Source of the DNA: Antilocapra americana
Taxonomy: Eukaryota > Chordata > Mammalia > Artiodactyla > Antilocapridae
Length of the DNA: 64,000 nucleotides
NCBI GenBank assembly: GCA_007570785.1
Contig: ML660204.1
Coordinates: forward strand, 496,001 to 560,000
Direction of reading: 5' to 3'
Part shown: positions 21,545 to 30,965 of the stretch, piece by piece
How the letters are laid out: each line of letters starts with the position of its first letter
Position numbering within the stretch: position 1 is the first letter of the stretch
Program-made: the position numbers and the translations under genes
Notes under the pieces: model-generated
Seen by the model: the letters and a program-made list of their open reading frames with translations, nothing else
Told to the model about the DNA's origin: nothing
Database searches by the model: none

Positions 21545-21675
21545 GGCTGCGATGCTGATTTGAAGCTTGGTTTGCATGTCATTTGCACATTACTCTGCAT
21601 GTCTGAAGGTACGAATATCTCCCTTTCCTGGAGAGGGCTGCTGGGCCCCTCTGCCCTCCTCCAGACAGCAAAAAT
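21545..21675. promoter_or_regulatory. Candidate element with POU-like sites
   Basis: Non-repetitive; tttgcatgtc (21571-21580) and atttgcacat (21581-21590) are tandem near-matches to the octamer ATTTGCAT. Purely motif-based. Confidence 0.28.
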
Positions 21676-21679
21676 GCCA

Positions 21680-22330
21680 GCCGGCTAGACAGGGAGCTGC
21701 GCCCTGGCCTCTGACAGCACCCGCCTGCTGCCACCTCCCCCATTCCCTCCTGGAGCCAAATTTAGGCAGCTCTGCTACTGAGAGATGGGGAGAGTGGAGG
21801 CAGGAAATGGTGAGGTTGGAGACAGCCCGGCCTTGGCCCAAGCTGGGTGGGGCAGCCCCAGGGGTGCCCCTGTCCCTAAAGCCCTTGGCCCAACTTCCCC
21901 CCCACCCCACCGAGCCCTCCTCCCACAGGAATGTGGGCCGGGTCGGGGAATGCTGGGTTCTCAGCTGCAGGCCAGGGTGCTGGCTACCCTGGCCACGAGG
22001 GAGGGAGAGATGGAGGGAGGGAGGGAGGGAGGAGGTCATGGCCGGGGCAGTGGGGAAGGGATCAGATAGCCTCCTCCTGCCCCAGACACCCGCCGCCACT
22101 GGGGACAGGAGCCCGCTCTGCTTCTCAGCACTTCCTGCCCCTCCTTGGTGTGCCCACCCACAGGTCCAACTGTGGGGTGGGGGGCAGGAGGCACAGCTGG
22201 GCCTGTGGGGACTAGACTCCCCGCAAAAAGCTCCACAAGACCATCTCCTCCTTGGCCTAGCCTTTCACTTTGAGGGTCTTGGTTCCTCTACCTGGGAAAT
22301 AGGGAGGCTTCCAATGATTCTCAAGTGGCT
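21680..22330. other. GC-rich intronic stretch with (GGGA)n
   Basis: No gene recognised. A purine-rich gagg/ggga run lies at about 21998-22036. A 267-codon frame crosses here but shows low-complexity Pro/Gly/Arg composition and no known motif. Confidence 0.5.
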
Positions 22331-22343
22331 ATCCTCACTGAGC

Positions 22344-22494
22344 GGGGCTTCCCCAGTAGCTCAGCGGTAAAGATCCGCCTATAATGTGGGAACAGCAATA
22401 GACGTGGGTTCGATCCCTGAGTCGGGAAGATCCCCTGGTGAAGGGCACGGCAACAGTCCATAGGGTCACACTGAAGCAACTTAGCACAGCACAG
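22344..22494 (+). mobile_element. Bov-tA SINE, sense, internally deleted
   Basis: gcttccccagtagctcagcgg head, gtgggttcgatccctgagtc and gggcacggcaac are followed directly by agtccatagggtcac, so about 60 bp of the BovA core is missing. Flanks are tatcctcactgag and catcttcactgag (11 of 13 match). Confidence 0.92.
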
Positions 22495-22699
22495 CATCTT
22501 CACTGAGAGCCAGGGTCGGGGAGATCTGCAGAAATCAGGGACGTGGCAGTGGATTTAGGCCTAGGAACTTCGATTTCTTGAGTATGGCTAAGAGAGGCAG
22601 CCCCTCACTGATGCTGGGACAGGATGTGGGCTGGCTGAACGGTGAAAGGAGAAGGCCTGGGCTGGATTACAGCCACCAGGAACCTGGGGGTGGAGTTAA

Positions 22700-22925
22700 T
22701 AGTGCCGGTGACTGAGAGCTTGGATCCTAGGGTCTAGCTGCCTGGGTTTGAATCCCAGTTCTTCCACTCTATTCTCCATGCCTGTGGGCAAGTCGCTTCA
22801 GCTTTCTGTCCTTCAGTTTCCTCACCTGTAAGATGGGGGTAGTAATATTCCCACGGCTGCTGGGAGAGTGAAATGAGGCAGCAAATGCTTGGCACACTGT
22901 AAGCGCACCACGATGCCAGCCACCA
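22700..22925 (+). repeat. MIR, sense, near full length
   Basis: ctgcctgggtttgaatcccag, tttcctcacctgtaagatggg, gagtgaaatgaggcagc and ggcacactgtaagcgc. Confidence 0.92.
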
Positions 22926-22984
22926 GTGTTGATTGTCTCCCTGGGCGATTGGGAGGCCCTTGGAGCTATAACGGATGTGGACGC

Positions 22985-23185
22985 GATAGGGAGGCGCTGT
23001 AGTTTGGTGGTTCAATGGGCATCGGGATGGGGGTTCAAGTCTGCGCGACCCTGGGCAAATGGCCACACCCCGCTGCGCCCTGGGCGGGGAACAGCAGAGG
23101 CGCCTACCGCAGAGGGTCTGGAAGGATTACACAGATCAGGCTTGGCACGGCGCCTGGCACATAGCGGGCGCTCCCTGAAGGAGAG
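22985..23185 (+). repeat. CpG-rich MIR, sense
   Basis: gggttcaagtctgcgcgaccc, aggattacacagatcagg and ggcgcctggcacatagcggg mark a MIR that keeps or has gained many CpGs, at the edge of the CpG island. Confidence 0.8.
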
Positions 23186-23204
23186 CTGGCCAGATCGAAT
23201 GGTA

Positions 23205-24125
23205 CCGCCCCGCACAAAGGACAGGTGGGCAGCGTCCCAGGAGGGCGGGGAGCAGAGCAGGTGCGCGGAGAGTGGGGAGGCGGGGCCTGGAGAGGGGGGC
23301 GCTCGGGCGGGCGGGCGCGCGCGCGCGCAGCAGGTGCGTGTCCGGGGGGCGGGGTCCCGCGCGGGCGGGGTCTCCAGGTGAGCGGGCGCGCGCCTAGAGG
23401 CCGGAGACGGGGCTGAGGCGCGCCGCCCCGGCCCACCCGCCGGAAAGCGTCCCTGTGTCTTTAATGCCCTTCTCCTCGCGTTCCCCCCCCGCCCCCTTTC
23501 TGCGCCCCCCCAGCCGGGCTGCAGCCGCGGAGCCGTCCCCCCTGCACTGACAGCTGGTATCTAATTACTGTGTGAGAATGGAAAGTCAGGCTGTCCCAGC
23601 TCCGGGGAGAGGGGATTAACGTCTCCTGCAGAATACACTTCCTCTGGTGGGTTGCCATGGTTACCCTCATTACCTGCCTGCCCGCGAGGAGCCCGCGCGA
23701 ACCGCTCCAGCAGGCCCTCCGAACCCGGGCCCGGCGCGCGCGCGCCTCCCGGCCCCTCCCCGCCGAGGCGCACGCGCGTGCGCCGTGGGGGGAGCGCGAG
23801 CCGCCTCCCCGCGGCCCCCGCCCCTCGCCCCAGCAGCTGTCAGCGGCGCGCGCGGCCCGGCCGGCCCCAGCACGCGCTGTCAACAGTCATTAGCGCGGGC
23901 CTCTCCCTCCCCTTCCAGCCCCTCCTCTCGCCCCCGCCCCCCAGCCCCGGGTGGGGCCCGCACCTGGGGCCCGCTCGTTAGCGCGCGCGGGCGGCCCGCC
24001 GCAGCCCCGGAGGGACCCGCCCGCGGGGCCCGCTGGGCTCAGGGCCGCCCCCTAGAAACCCCCCCCTCAGGGGCCCCATTCCCTGCCCTTGGCCGCAATG
24101 CCCGAGGGAGGCGGGTCCCCAGAAT
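23205..24125. promoter_or_regulatory. NOL4L: Orphan intronic CpG island
   Basis: About 0.9 kb of very GC- and CpG-dense DNA (for example 23301-23345, 23720-23860, 23975-24030), sharply different from both flanks. No frame in it encodes a recognisable NOL4L N-terminus or other protein. It contains a 14-bp alternating GC tract (23315-23328). The island surrounds a less CpG-rich core at 23535-23690 with ctaattactg, ggggattaacg and an X-box-like gttgccatggttac. Likely an alternative or intragenic promoter or a developmental enhancer; which one cannot be told from sequence alone. Confidence 0.85.
23651..23664. promoter_or_regulatory. RFX X-box-like palindrome
   Basis: gttgccatggttac matches the RFX consensus GTNRCC-N-RGYAAC with one mismatch in the right half-site. 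It sits in the CpG island core. Confidence 0.5.
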
Positions 24126-25407
24126 CCTGGAGCGCGCCCCTCCGTAGTAGTGGTGACCGGGTCATTAATGGATGTTCTGCTCTGGGTGGGGGCTGTTTGT
24201 GCATCCTTTGGGTTCCCATAAGCTTCCCGTGAGGTGGCGAAAGGCATTGTACATACCGTGTCACCTCTACACAGGAGGAAACAGGCCCAGGGTTGGGGCT
24301 GGATTGTCCTCAGACCTCTGACTTATAGAGCCCCTGCGCCCTCCTGGCACCCCCAGGCCAGAATCCCTGTCCCCCAGGCCCCACGCTATCTGGCCTGAGA
24401 GTGCCCCAGCTACCTCCTCCCTCCATCCCTTAAACCGGGGTCATTGCCCCTCTGCGGCCAAGAGGGGAGCACTTTGCACCACTACTCCCCACTTTCTCTC
24501 TCCCCCGCCCCTCACTTTCCGGACATCCTAAGAGTTAACAAAAGGAAAAAAAAGAAGAAATATTCAGAGCTGATTGAAGGATATGGCTGTTGTTTGGGGG
24601 TCCATCCCAGGCGCCTTGCCCTGTAACCTGGGGTGTGCCTTTTGGTCCCTGGCGTGATTTGAAAGAAGATGAGGTTCAGCGAAGCAGAAAGGAGGTCTTG
24701 GAATATATGAGGCCTGCTCCAGATGGCAGGTGCACCGCGGTGGCCGCTCCACACTAGCAGTTGGAGATTGTGCACAGGGGTGGAGAAGAGGCAGGTGCCA
24801 CAATGAGTATTCCACGCCTTGTTTTTGTGTTTATTTATTTATGGGGGGGGGCGGGTGGGCTGGTCTCTTCCCTCAGTCCTGTCCAGGCTTGTGCAGCCAT
24901 GGGTCCAGAAATTCTGGCTACAGTATAACCATGGGTCCAGAAATTCTGGCGTGAATCTTTATCTTGGAGTTTTTCTGGTTTTGGTTTCCAGTCTGAAGGT
25001 AGGTAGTATTCAGACAGGAGAGAAATTCAAATACTGTCCTTGTCCCATTAAAACAATAGCCCCTGTCGGTCATCTGATAATTTTTACAAACAATGACTGG
25101 CTTCTCTTGGAGGTTCTGAGGAGAGAATTTCTGGATATATGGGTGAGGGTCTTCATTCTGCTTTCCTGTTCTTTTCATTCGCTTAGTTTAGTTTGCTTTT
25201 TAAATTTCGTCTCCCATCAGTTTCTCTATGAGGACCCTTTGCAGGAAGCTGATTCCTCTCCCTTGGTCTTCTTTCAGCCCTACCGAGAGTTGAAAGGAGA
25301 ACTTTTGTGGGAATTCCCCAAAACTGTTACCCCCGATTTCCAAAACCTTGGTCCTGCCTGAACTTATTAAAATGTGGTTTGGGGAATAAGAGGAACAATT
25401 CCAGGAA
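24126..25407. other. Unassigned intronic sequence
   Basis: No gene. About 24240-24300 has a weak antisense MIR (acaggaggaaacaggccc). A 22-bp direct duplication (ccatgggtccag ... ctggc) occurs at 24897-24918 and 24929-24950. From about 24950 the sequence becomes AT-richer and I do not recognise it; a 180-codon frame (24819-25361) has no known motif. Confidence 0.45.
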
Positions 25408-25415
25408 TTGGGAGG

Positions 25416-25581
25416 TTGTTGCTGTTCAGTCACTCAGTTGTGTCCGACTTTTTGCAACCCTATGGACTGTAGCACACCAGGCTTCCCTGTCCTTCACCAT
25501 CTCCCTGAGTTTGCTCAAACTCATGTCCATTGAATCAGTGATGGCATCCAACCAGCTCATCTTCTGTTACCCCCTTCTAAG
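25416..25581 (-). mobile_element. BovB LINE 3' fragment, antisense
   Basis: ttgctgttcagtcactcagttg, gcacaccaggcttccctgtcc and gctcaaactcatgtccattg. The 8-bp TTGGGAGG at 25408-25415 and 25582-25589 looks like a target-site duplication. Confidence 0.9.
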
Positions 25582-25589
25582 TTGGGAGG

Positions 25590-26636
25590 AGCAGGCAGCT
25601 AATATTTGCTGTAGCTTTTGCCTGTCGTCCTGGCTGGCCTACATGGGATGGAGCAGTATCCTCACACTTGCCCATACATACAGTCTACCCCCTGAAGCCC
25701 TGGGCTCCCAAACAACTGGTCACCAAAGGTGTGTTTCCCCAGGGGTGGATTCTCCTTATGGACTTTCTCCTGTAATGACAATCTCGTTGATTTTTGCTCT
25801 TTGTTGAGAGAGCTGCACCGTAAGGGCTCATCCTATGGACTGTTTCTGTGGTTTCTTCCTCTTGAAGAAGGAACCCAATTGAGAAATGTCCCCACTGTTT
25901 AGCCACATTCTCTTAATCATGGACAGTTTGTTGCTGGAAGGCACCTGCCTCTAATATGGTGGTGCGCTAAATGGCACCCTGGTGGCCTGACAGGGTGCAC
26001 CCACCTTGATAAGTATGTAATTTATTACCAGCAAGTGACTTCGAAGTTCCAGTGGAGATGATAGAACTGCAATCCGTTAGCAACTGAACCTCACCTGCCA
26101 TCAAGGGCAGGAGTCTGTTTAATTGGCCTGGTGAGGAGACAGGCAAGATTCAATCAGACTCAGGAGCTCACTTGAGGATGACTCCTCACAACAGCCCATG
26201 AGGCTAGTTGGGCAGGGGCCTGGGAAGATATACTCCTCTTACTTGTAGGCTTGCAGCCCTGGACACAGCAGTCCTCCTTATGCTGAGCATTCAGATTGTT
26301 TGAGGAAACTGAGGAAACCAGAAAAGACTTGTCAAGGGATGACCTGCTTAGGAATTAATTTCACCAGGAAGGACTTTAAAAGTCCAATGTCAGGATGCTG
26401 GGCACTCCTGCTCTTTCTACCCATAATCACCAGCAAGTCTCTGGGTAGGTGTTTCAAATTCATACTCATGTTGCCCAATAAGAACCTTTTGTCCCCACCA
26501 TTAGGAAAATGGGCCCTCACTAGAGAAGAAAGTATTAATATATTAGGCCCAGCAGCCCAGAAAATGTATATATGCATTATCCAATGCCAATTGCCTTACT
26601 AGCCACCTCCCTGTCTCAATCACAGAGACATTCTAA
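25590..26636. other. Unassigned 1-kb intronic sequence
   Basis: No exon, SINE or LINE signature that I can place. It continues the unrecognised sequence left of the BovB insertion. The small open frames (100 codons or fewer) lack motifs. It could be an old LTR or DNA element I do not know, or unique intron. Confidence 0.4.
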
Positions 26637-26637
26637 T

Positions 26638-26790
26638 CAGCAGTTCTCAAACTCTGTCCTGACTTAGACAGGGGGGCCTATTAAAACCCTCAACATGTCA
26701 AATTTGGTAGGTCTGAGGCAGGACCTGAGAATCACATTTCTTAACAAGTTCGCAGGTGATGCCTAGGGACCACACTTTGCAAACTATTGT
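26638..26790 (+). mobile_element. MER5A-type hAT fragment
   Basis: cagttctcaaactctgtcc, ggcctattaaaaccctc, gtaggtctgaggcaggacctgagaatc, aacaagttcgcaggtgatgcc and ggaccacactttgcaaac follow the MER5A consensus end to end. Confidence 0.88.
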
Positions 26791-26796
26791 TATGTG

Positions 26797-27035
26797 TGCA
26801 TGCATGCGGGCATGCTAAGTTGCTGCAGTCCTATCCGGCTCTTTGCGACCCCAGGGACCCACGAGGCTCCTCTCTCCGTGGAGATTCTCCAGACAAGAAT
26901 ACTGGAGTGGGTTGCCATGTCCTCCTCCTCTGAGTCTCTTAAAGTCTCCAGACTTAAGAAGCTCGAATCTAAGTCTCTAAAGTCTCCTGTATTGGCAGGT
27001 GGGTTCTTTACCACTAGCACCACCTGGGAAGCTCA
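26797..27035 (-). mobile_element. Bov-A2-like SINE, antisense, with internal insert
   Basis: gctaagttgctgcagtcc, a ctccagacaagaatactgg segment and gggttctttaccactagc. Between the halves, about 26930-26985 holds a non-SINE stretch built from imperfect aagtctc/gtctct motifs. Flanked by attgttat on both sides. Confidence 0.88.
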
Positions 27036-27199
27036 ACCATTGTTATAAATATTCTGAAATACCAGCCTTACTTAAATAGACACTTGGTGATTTCCTCAAT
27101 GACTGGCAATCTGGCCTTTAGAACTCAAATGGGCTGGTTTTAAGGAAGATGGTAATATCCAAGAAAGTTTGCAGCGCTATGTATTTGGTGGGGGTGGTG

Positions 27200-27306
27200 G
27201 GCTGTGCTGTATGTCGTACAGGATCTTAGCTCTCCAATGAGGGATCGAATCCTGACCCCCTGCATTGGGAGCACAGTCTTAGCCACTGGACCACCAGAGA
27301 AGCCCC
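27200..27306 (-). mobile_element. CHR-type SINE, antisense, partial
   Basis: acaggatcttagctctcc, gagggatcgaatcctgacc and tcttagccactggaccaccag. Only the tRNA-like half is kept. Confidence 0.88.
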
Positions 27307-27321
27307 TCCCTGAATTTTTAA

Positions 27322-27618
27322 GTTTTATTTATTTATTTTTGGCTGTGCTGGGTCTTTGGTGCCCGCAGGCTTTTCTCTAGTTGTGGTGCACAGGCTTCTC
27401 ATTGCAGCAGCTTCTCTTGTTGTGGAGCACGGGCTCTAGGGCACATGGGCTTCAGCAGTTGCAGCTCCTAGGCTCTGAGCACTGGCTCAGTGGTTGTGAC
27501 ATCCAGGCTTCGTTGCTCTGAGGCATGTGGGATCTTCCTGGATCAGGGATCAGAACTCACATCTCCTGCATTGGCATGCAGATTCCTTACCACTGAAACA
27601 CAAGGGAACCCCCTTCTT
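27322..27618 (-). mobile_element. CHR-type SINE, antisense, full length
   Basis: ttggctgtgctgggtctttgg, cttctcattgcagcagc and ggatcagggatcagaactc. The 11-bp duplication TGAATTTTTAA lies at 27311-27321 and 27619-27629. Confidence 0.94.
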
Positions 27619-27629
27619 TGAATTTTTAA

Positions 27630-28439
27630 AAGCTATTGCCATGTCTGGTTTTGTTGGCCCAAGTCTGACTGGCTGTTTTGGAACTAGCTGTTTCAAAAAG
27701 ATGTAGTATGTTACCATGGCAATAGTCTCCCCGACGCAGGAAGGCCCCAGAGGTTGGTCCTGCACAACTGACCATGTGTGTTTCGTGGCTTTTCCCAGGG
27801 GGTGCTGCAGGGCTCCATGCCATCACTCCTGGTTGGCATTCCCAGGAAATGGGGAAGAGTCAAGAAGCTCCATCCAGCCCCACTCTTTATCCACCCTGTA
27901 AATGAAATGAGCTTCCTTTGTCAACCCAGGGCCCAGGTTGCTTAGGGCTATGGATCAGACTAAGCTGACTCAGGTGCTAAGCAGAGGTGGTTGGCAGGGG
28001 CATCCCAAGGCTAAAGAGAAGGTGCTGTCCGATCCCTTAGTTAGCAGCTTTTGCCTTGTAGTACTGCATCTGGATTCTCAGCTAGGAAAAGCATGCCTCT
28101 CCTGCAGCATTTAGCATGAAGGTTATTACCTTTATGGATGCAGGGCATGGCAGAGTTGTCTGCAGCACGTGACTGCCGTGGGATCCCTTTGTTCTCTTCC
28201 CAGGGTTCTCCTTGAAGGCCACATGGATAGAACACCCTGGTGTTCCTCCCTCAGGGTGTAGTGCACATGGTGTCCAGGTGGCCGCAGCTCACCAGAGGAC
28301 AGTTCAAGGTGTGGTTCTGCAGACCTTGTGTGGTTTGAATTCTGGTTGCTGAGGGCCTCTTCTTTTCTGTATACATCTCTCCAGTTGAGATAGACCGATT
28401 ATAGGACCCAGGGTTGAACAGTAGGGAAGAGCAGAGTCC
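27630..28439. other. Unassigned intronic sequence
   Basis: About 800 bp with no gene or repeat I can name. Contains catgctaagg-like Bov sequence nowhere; frames are all under 80 codons. Confidence 0.4.
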
Positions 28440-28612
28440 TTGTTGTTTTGTTTTTGTTAAGCTGTGCTGGGTCTTCATTGCAGCATGCTGACTTTCTCTC
28501 CTTGCTGCTTAAGGGCTTAGTTGCTCCACAGCAGGTAGGATCTTAGTTCCTTGACCAGGGATCTAACGCACATCCCCTGCATGGGAACTGCTGGACCACC
28601 AGGGAAGTGGTC
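28440..28612 (-). mobile_element. CHR-type SINE, antisense, shortened
   Basis: agctgtgctgggtcttcattg, aggatcttagttccttgacc and tgctggaccaccagggaag, with the middle portion missing. Confidence 0.88.
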
Positions 28613-29464
28613 CTCATAATGCATTTTTAAAGAAGGAGCATCCCTGAAGAGTTTTTCTGAGATAACTTTATGGTCACGTTGGGCCAGGTTGATTACCCAC
28701 GTCTGCCTATGAATGGAGGTGGAAGACTGGGACAGAGGCAGGCTAGGCACTCGGAGTGTGTTTTGCTTTTAATCTGGGTTAGTTAGTTATACTTAGACTT
28801 TAGGAAAGCTTATTCCAAGTTTGTGTGATAGCCTTAGCAGGTTATTTTGCATAAGACTTTGCATCTCTTCTGCTGGTGGTTATTACCTTGGGGAACCCCT
28901 TCTGTAACCTGAATGGATTAGAGGGACAGGAGATAAGAATGGATCCCTAAACTCAGAATGTCCACACTTGGTGGGTCTGAAGGGGAGAGATGAATGTTTA
29001 CAAGCCTGAATGTGGCAGATGCCTGACATGTTCTTACTTAGCCTTGGGACCACATCCAACTAAGACTTCATAGGCTCATTTTACAGGTGTGAGGAAAATG
29101 AGTTTTAAGAGGTCAAAAAGTGACCTGCCCAAGGTCATCAAGCTGGTTAGGGAACACTTTTCCATCCCACCTATCTAAAATATTATCTTTCATCAGATTG
29201 TTTTCTTTCTCCACTCCTTCTCGTCCAATTTTATAAACTTTTTCCAGACGTGTCTGTGTTCTTTCCTGAAGCAGTTTTATGACCAGAGAGATCTATTCAC
29301 TTGTAGGCAGCTAAAACCCATCATTATGCCTCTGGATTCAAATTATCAAAATTTTGAACCACCTACCCCATTATAGTTTTTAAAAAATATAATTTTTAAA
29401 ATCAGCAGACACTTTTGGTGTTAACGGAAAAAAAACAAATTAACAAAACAAAACACAAATTAAC
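28613..29464. other. Intronic sequence with an antisense MIR
   Basis: About 29040-29155 is MIR (ttttacaggtgtgagg, cctgcccaaggtcatcaagc). The remainder is AT-rich and unassigned; no exon. Confidence 0.5.
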
Positions 29465-29474
29465 AGACACACAG

Positions 29475-29671
29475 TGAACTGAAAATCGCTCAGTCGTGTC
29501 TGAGTCTTTGTGATCCCGTGGACTATACAGTCCATGGAATTCTCCAGGCCAGAAAACTGGAGTGAGTAGCCTTTCCCTTCTCCAGGGGATCTTCCCAACC
29601 CAGGGATCAAACCAAGGTCTCCTGCATTGCAGGCGGATTCTTTAACAGCTAAGCCTCAAGGGAAGCCCAAT
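29475..29671 (-). mobile_element. Bov-A SINE, antisense, with TSD
   Basis: aaaatcgctcagtcgtgtctgag, ccatggaattctccaggcc and cagggatcaaaccaaggtc. AGACACACAG at 29465-29474 and 29672-29681. Confidence 0.93.
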
Positions 29672-29689
29672 AGACACACAGAGAAGTAT

Positions 29690-30589
29690 GCAAATTGTAA
29701 GTGTTCAGATCAATGGCTTTTTATAAACTGAACTCATCCTGATCAAGAAATAGAAACCCAGTTATACCTTCATTCGCGGAAGTTCTTCTGTTTGTTTTTG
29801 CCAACATGAACCTCTGGTTAGAAGTGTATTATAACTGACCTGTCATAATATTTGTCCCACTCAGCTCTACCATGGCAGTATTTGAAGATCTCTAAAATAC
29901 TGGTAGTTACATGTCAGCTAATGAATGAGTTAGTCACTGATGAGCCCAGGAATTCAGAGAGGGACTTCAGTTACCCTCAAGAAAGAGATAACCCCTTCTG
30001 AGGGAGGTTTGAGAAGAGTATGGAATTTCATACCTCACAAATGAAGCTCAGGGAGGTTGAACAGTTTGCCTACAATCTCACAGCAGGCAAGCAGGACCAG
30101 CAGGCAACTCTTTCTACACAGATGGGCACACATACACAACCCTCCCCCCCCGCCCCAGATACTTGCTAAGAAGTCCCCATTGCAATGGATGCTAACTTGG
30201 GAGAAAGCCATTGGCTCAAGGGCCTGTGCAAGGCCAGTGAGGTCACAGGGTCATCACTCATGGTGATGGGTTTGGTCCCACTCATAGGTCTAGGGTTTGG
30301 TCCCTAACCCCAGATGCCTTTCCTCTCCCATCTGCTCGCAAGTGGCCCACTGGCAGAGACAGCCCCGCTACCCTACCATGGCAGTTTAAGAAAGTTGCAG
30401 GATAAAAGCAAACCTTGACTGTGGCTGGGATGTGCTGTGAGTGAGCGTCACATTCAGTGAGGCCTCGGTTCCCCTCTGACGACAAAGACCAACGTCCTGA
30501 CCCAGCCTTTCCACTTACTAGCCACCGTCCCACAGGCAGGTCTCCCAGGCTGGTTGCAATGTTCAGCCCCGTTCCTGGCTAGGGGAAAC
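29690..30589. other. Intronic sequence, old repeat traces
   Basis: 29690-29800 resembles an old L1 3' region (gatcaagaaatagaaaccc). About 30040-30110 is a weak antisense MIR (gctcagggaggttgaac). Nothing coding. Confidence 0.45.
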
Positions 30590-30965
30590 TTGGCAGTCCA
30601 CAGAGCACTTCTTAATGACAATGTTTATCCAGCAGTTCCCGTGGTAGGGCTTGATGCTAAGAGTTGCACGCAGATTTCATGTACTCCTCTCCACAGCTCA
30701 TGGGAGGGGGCCTCTGTCATCCCCATTTTCTCAATAAAGGACCCGAGGCTCAGGGAAGCAAGGTACCTGCTCAGAGTCACATAGCCACTGAAACGATGGG
30801 GCCCAACTGACATGGAGAGGCGCGTGGCTTAACTGCCCCTCCTGGCGGCTGCCTATAACCAGGCTGTTATTGGGCAGTTTTTTATTGAGCCTACTATGCG
30901 ACAGGCATCGTTCTTAGTGCTAGGGAGACAGCTGTGATCCGACAGAAGAACCTCCGCCCCACACA
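30590..30965 (-). repeat. MIR then L2 3' piece, antisense
   Basis: 30640-30800 is MIR (catccccattttctcaataaagg, gcctctgtcatcc, cagagtcacatagccac). 30870-30965 resembles the L2 3' end (attgagcctactatgcgacagg). Confidence 0.7.

Noticed and set aside
21567..22370. 267-codon plus-strand open frame
   Set aside because: Pro/Gly/Arg-rich translation of GC-rich intron containing a (GGGA)n tract; no motif, and no splice or promoter context.
23647..24147. 166-codon frame in the CpG island as a possible first exon
   Set aside because: Low-complexity Ala/Arg/Pro content from GC bias, no similarity to the NOL4/NOL4L N-terminus, and no convincing donor in frame.
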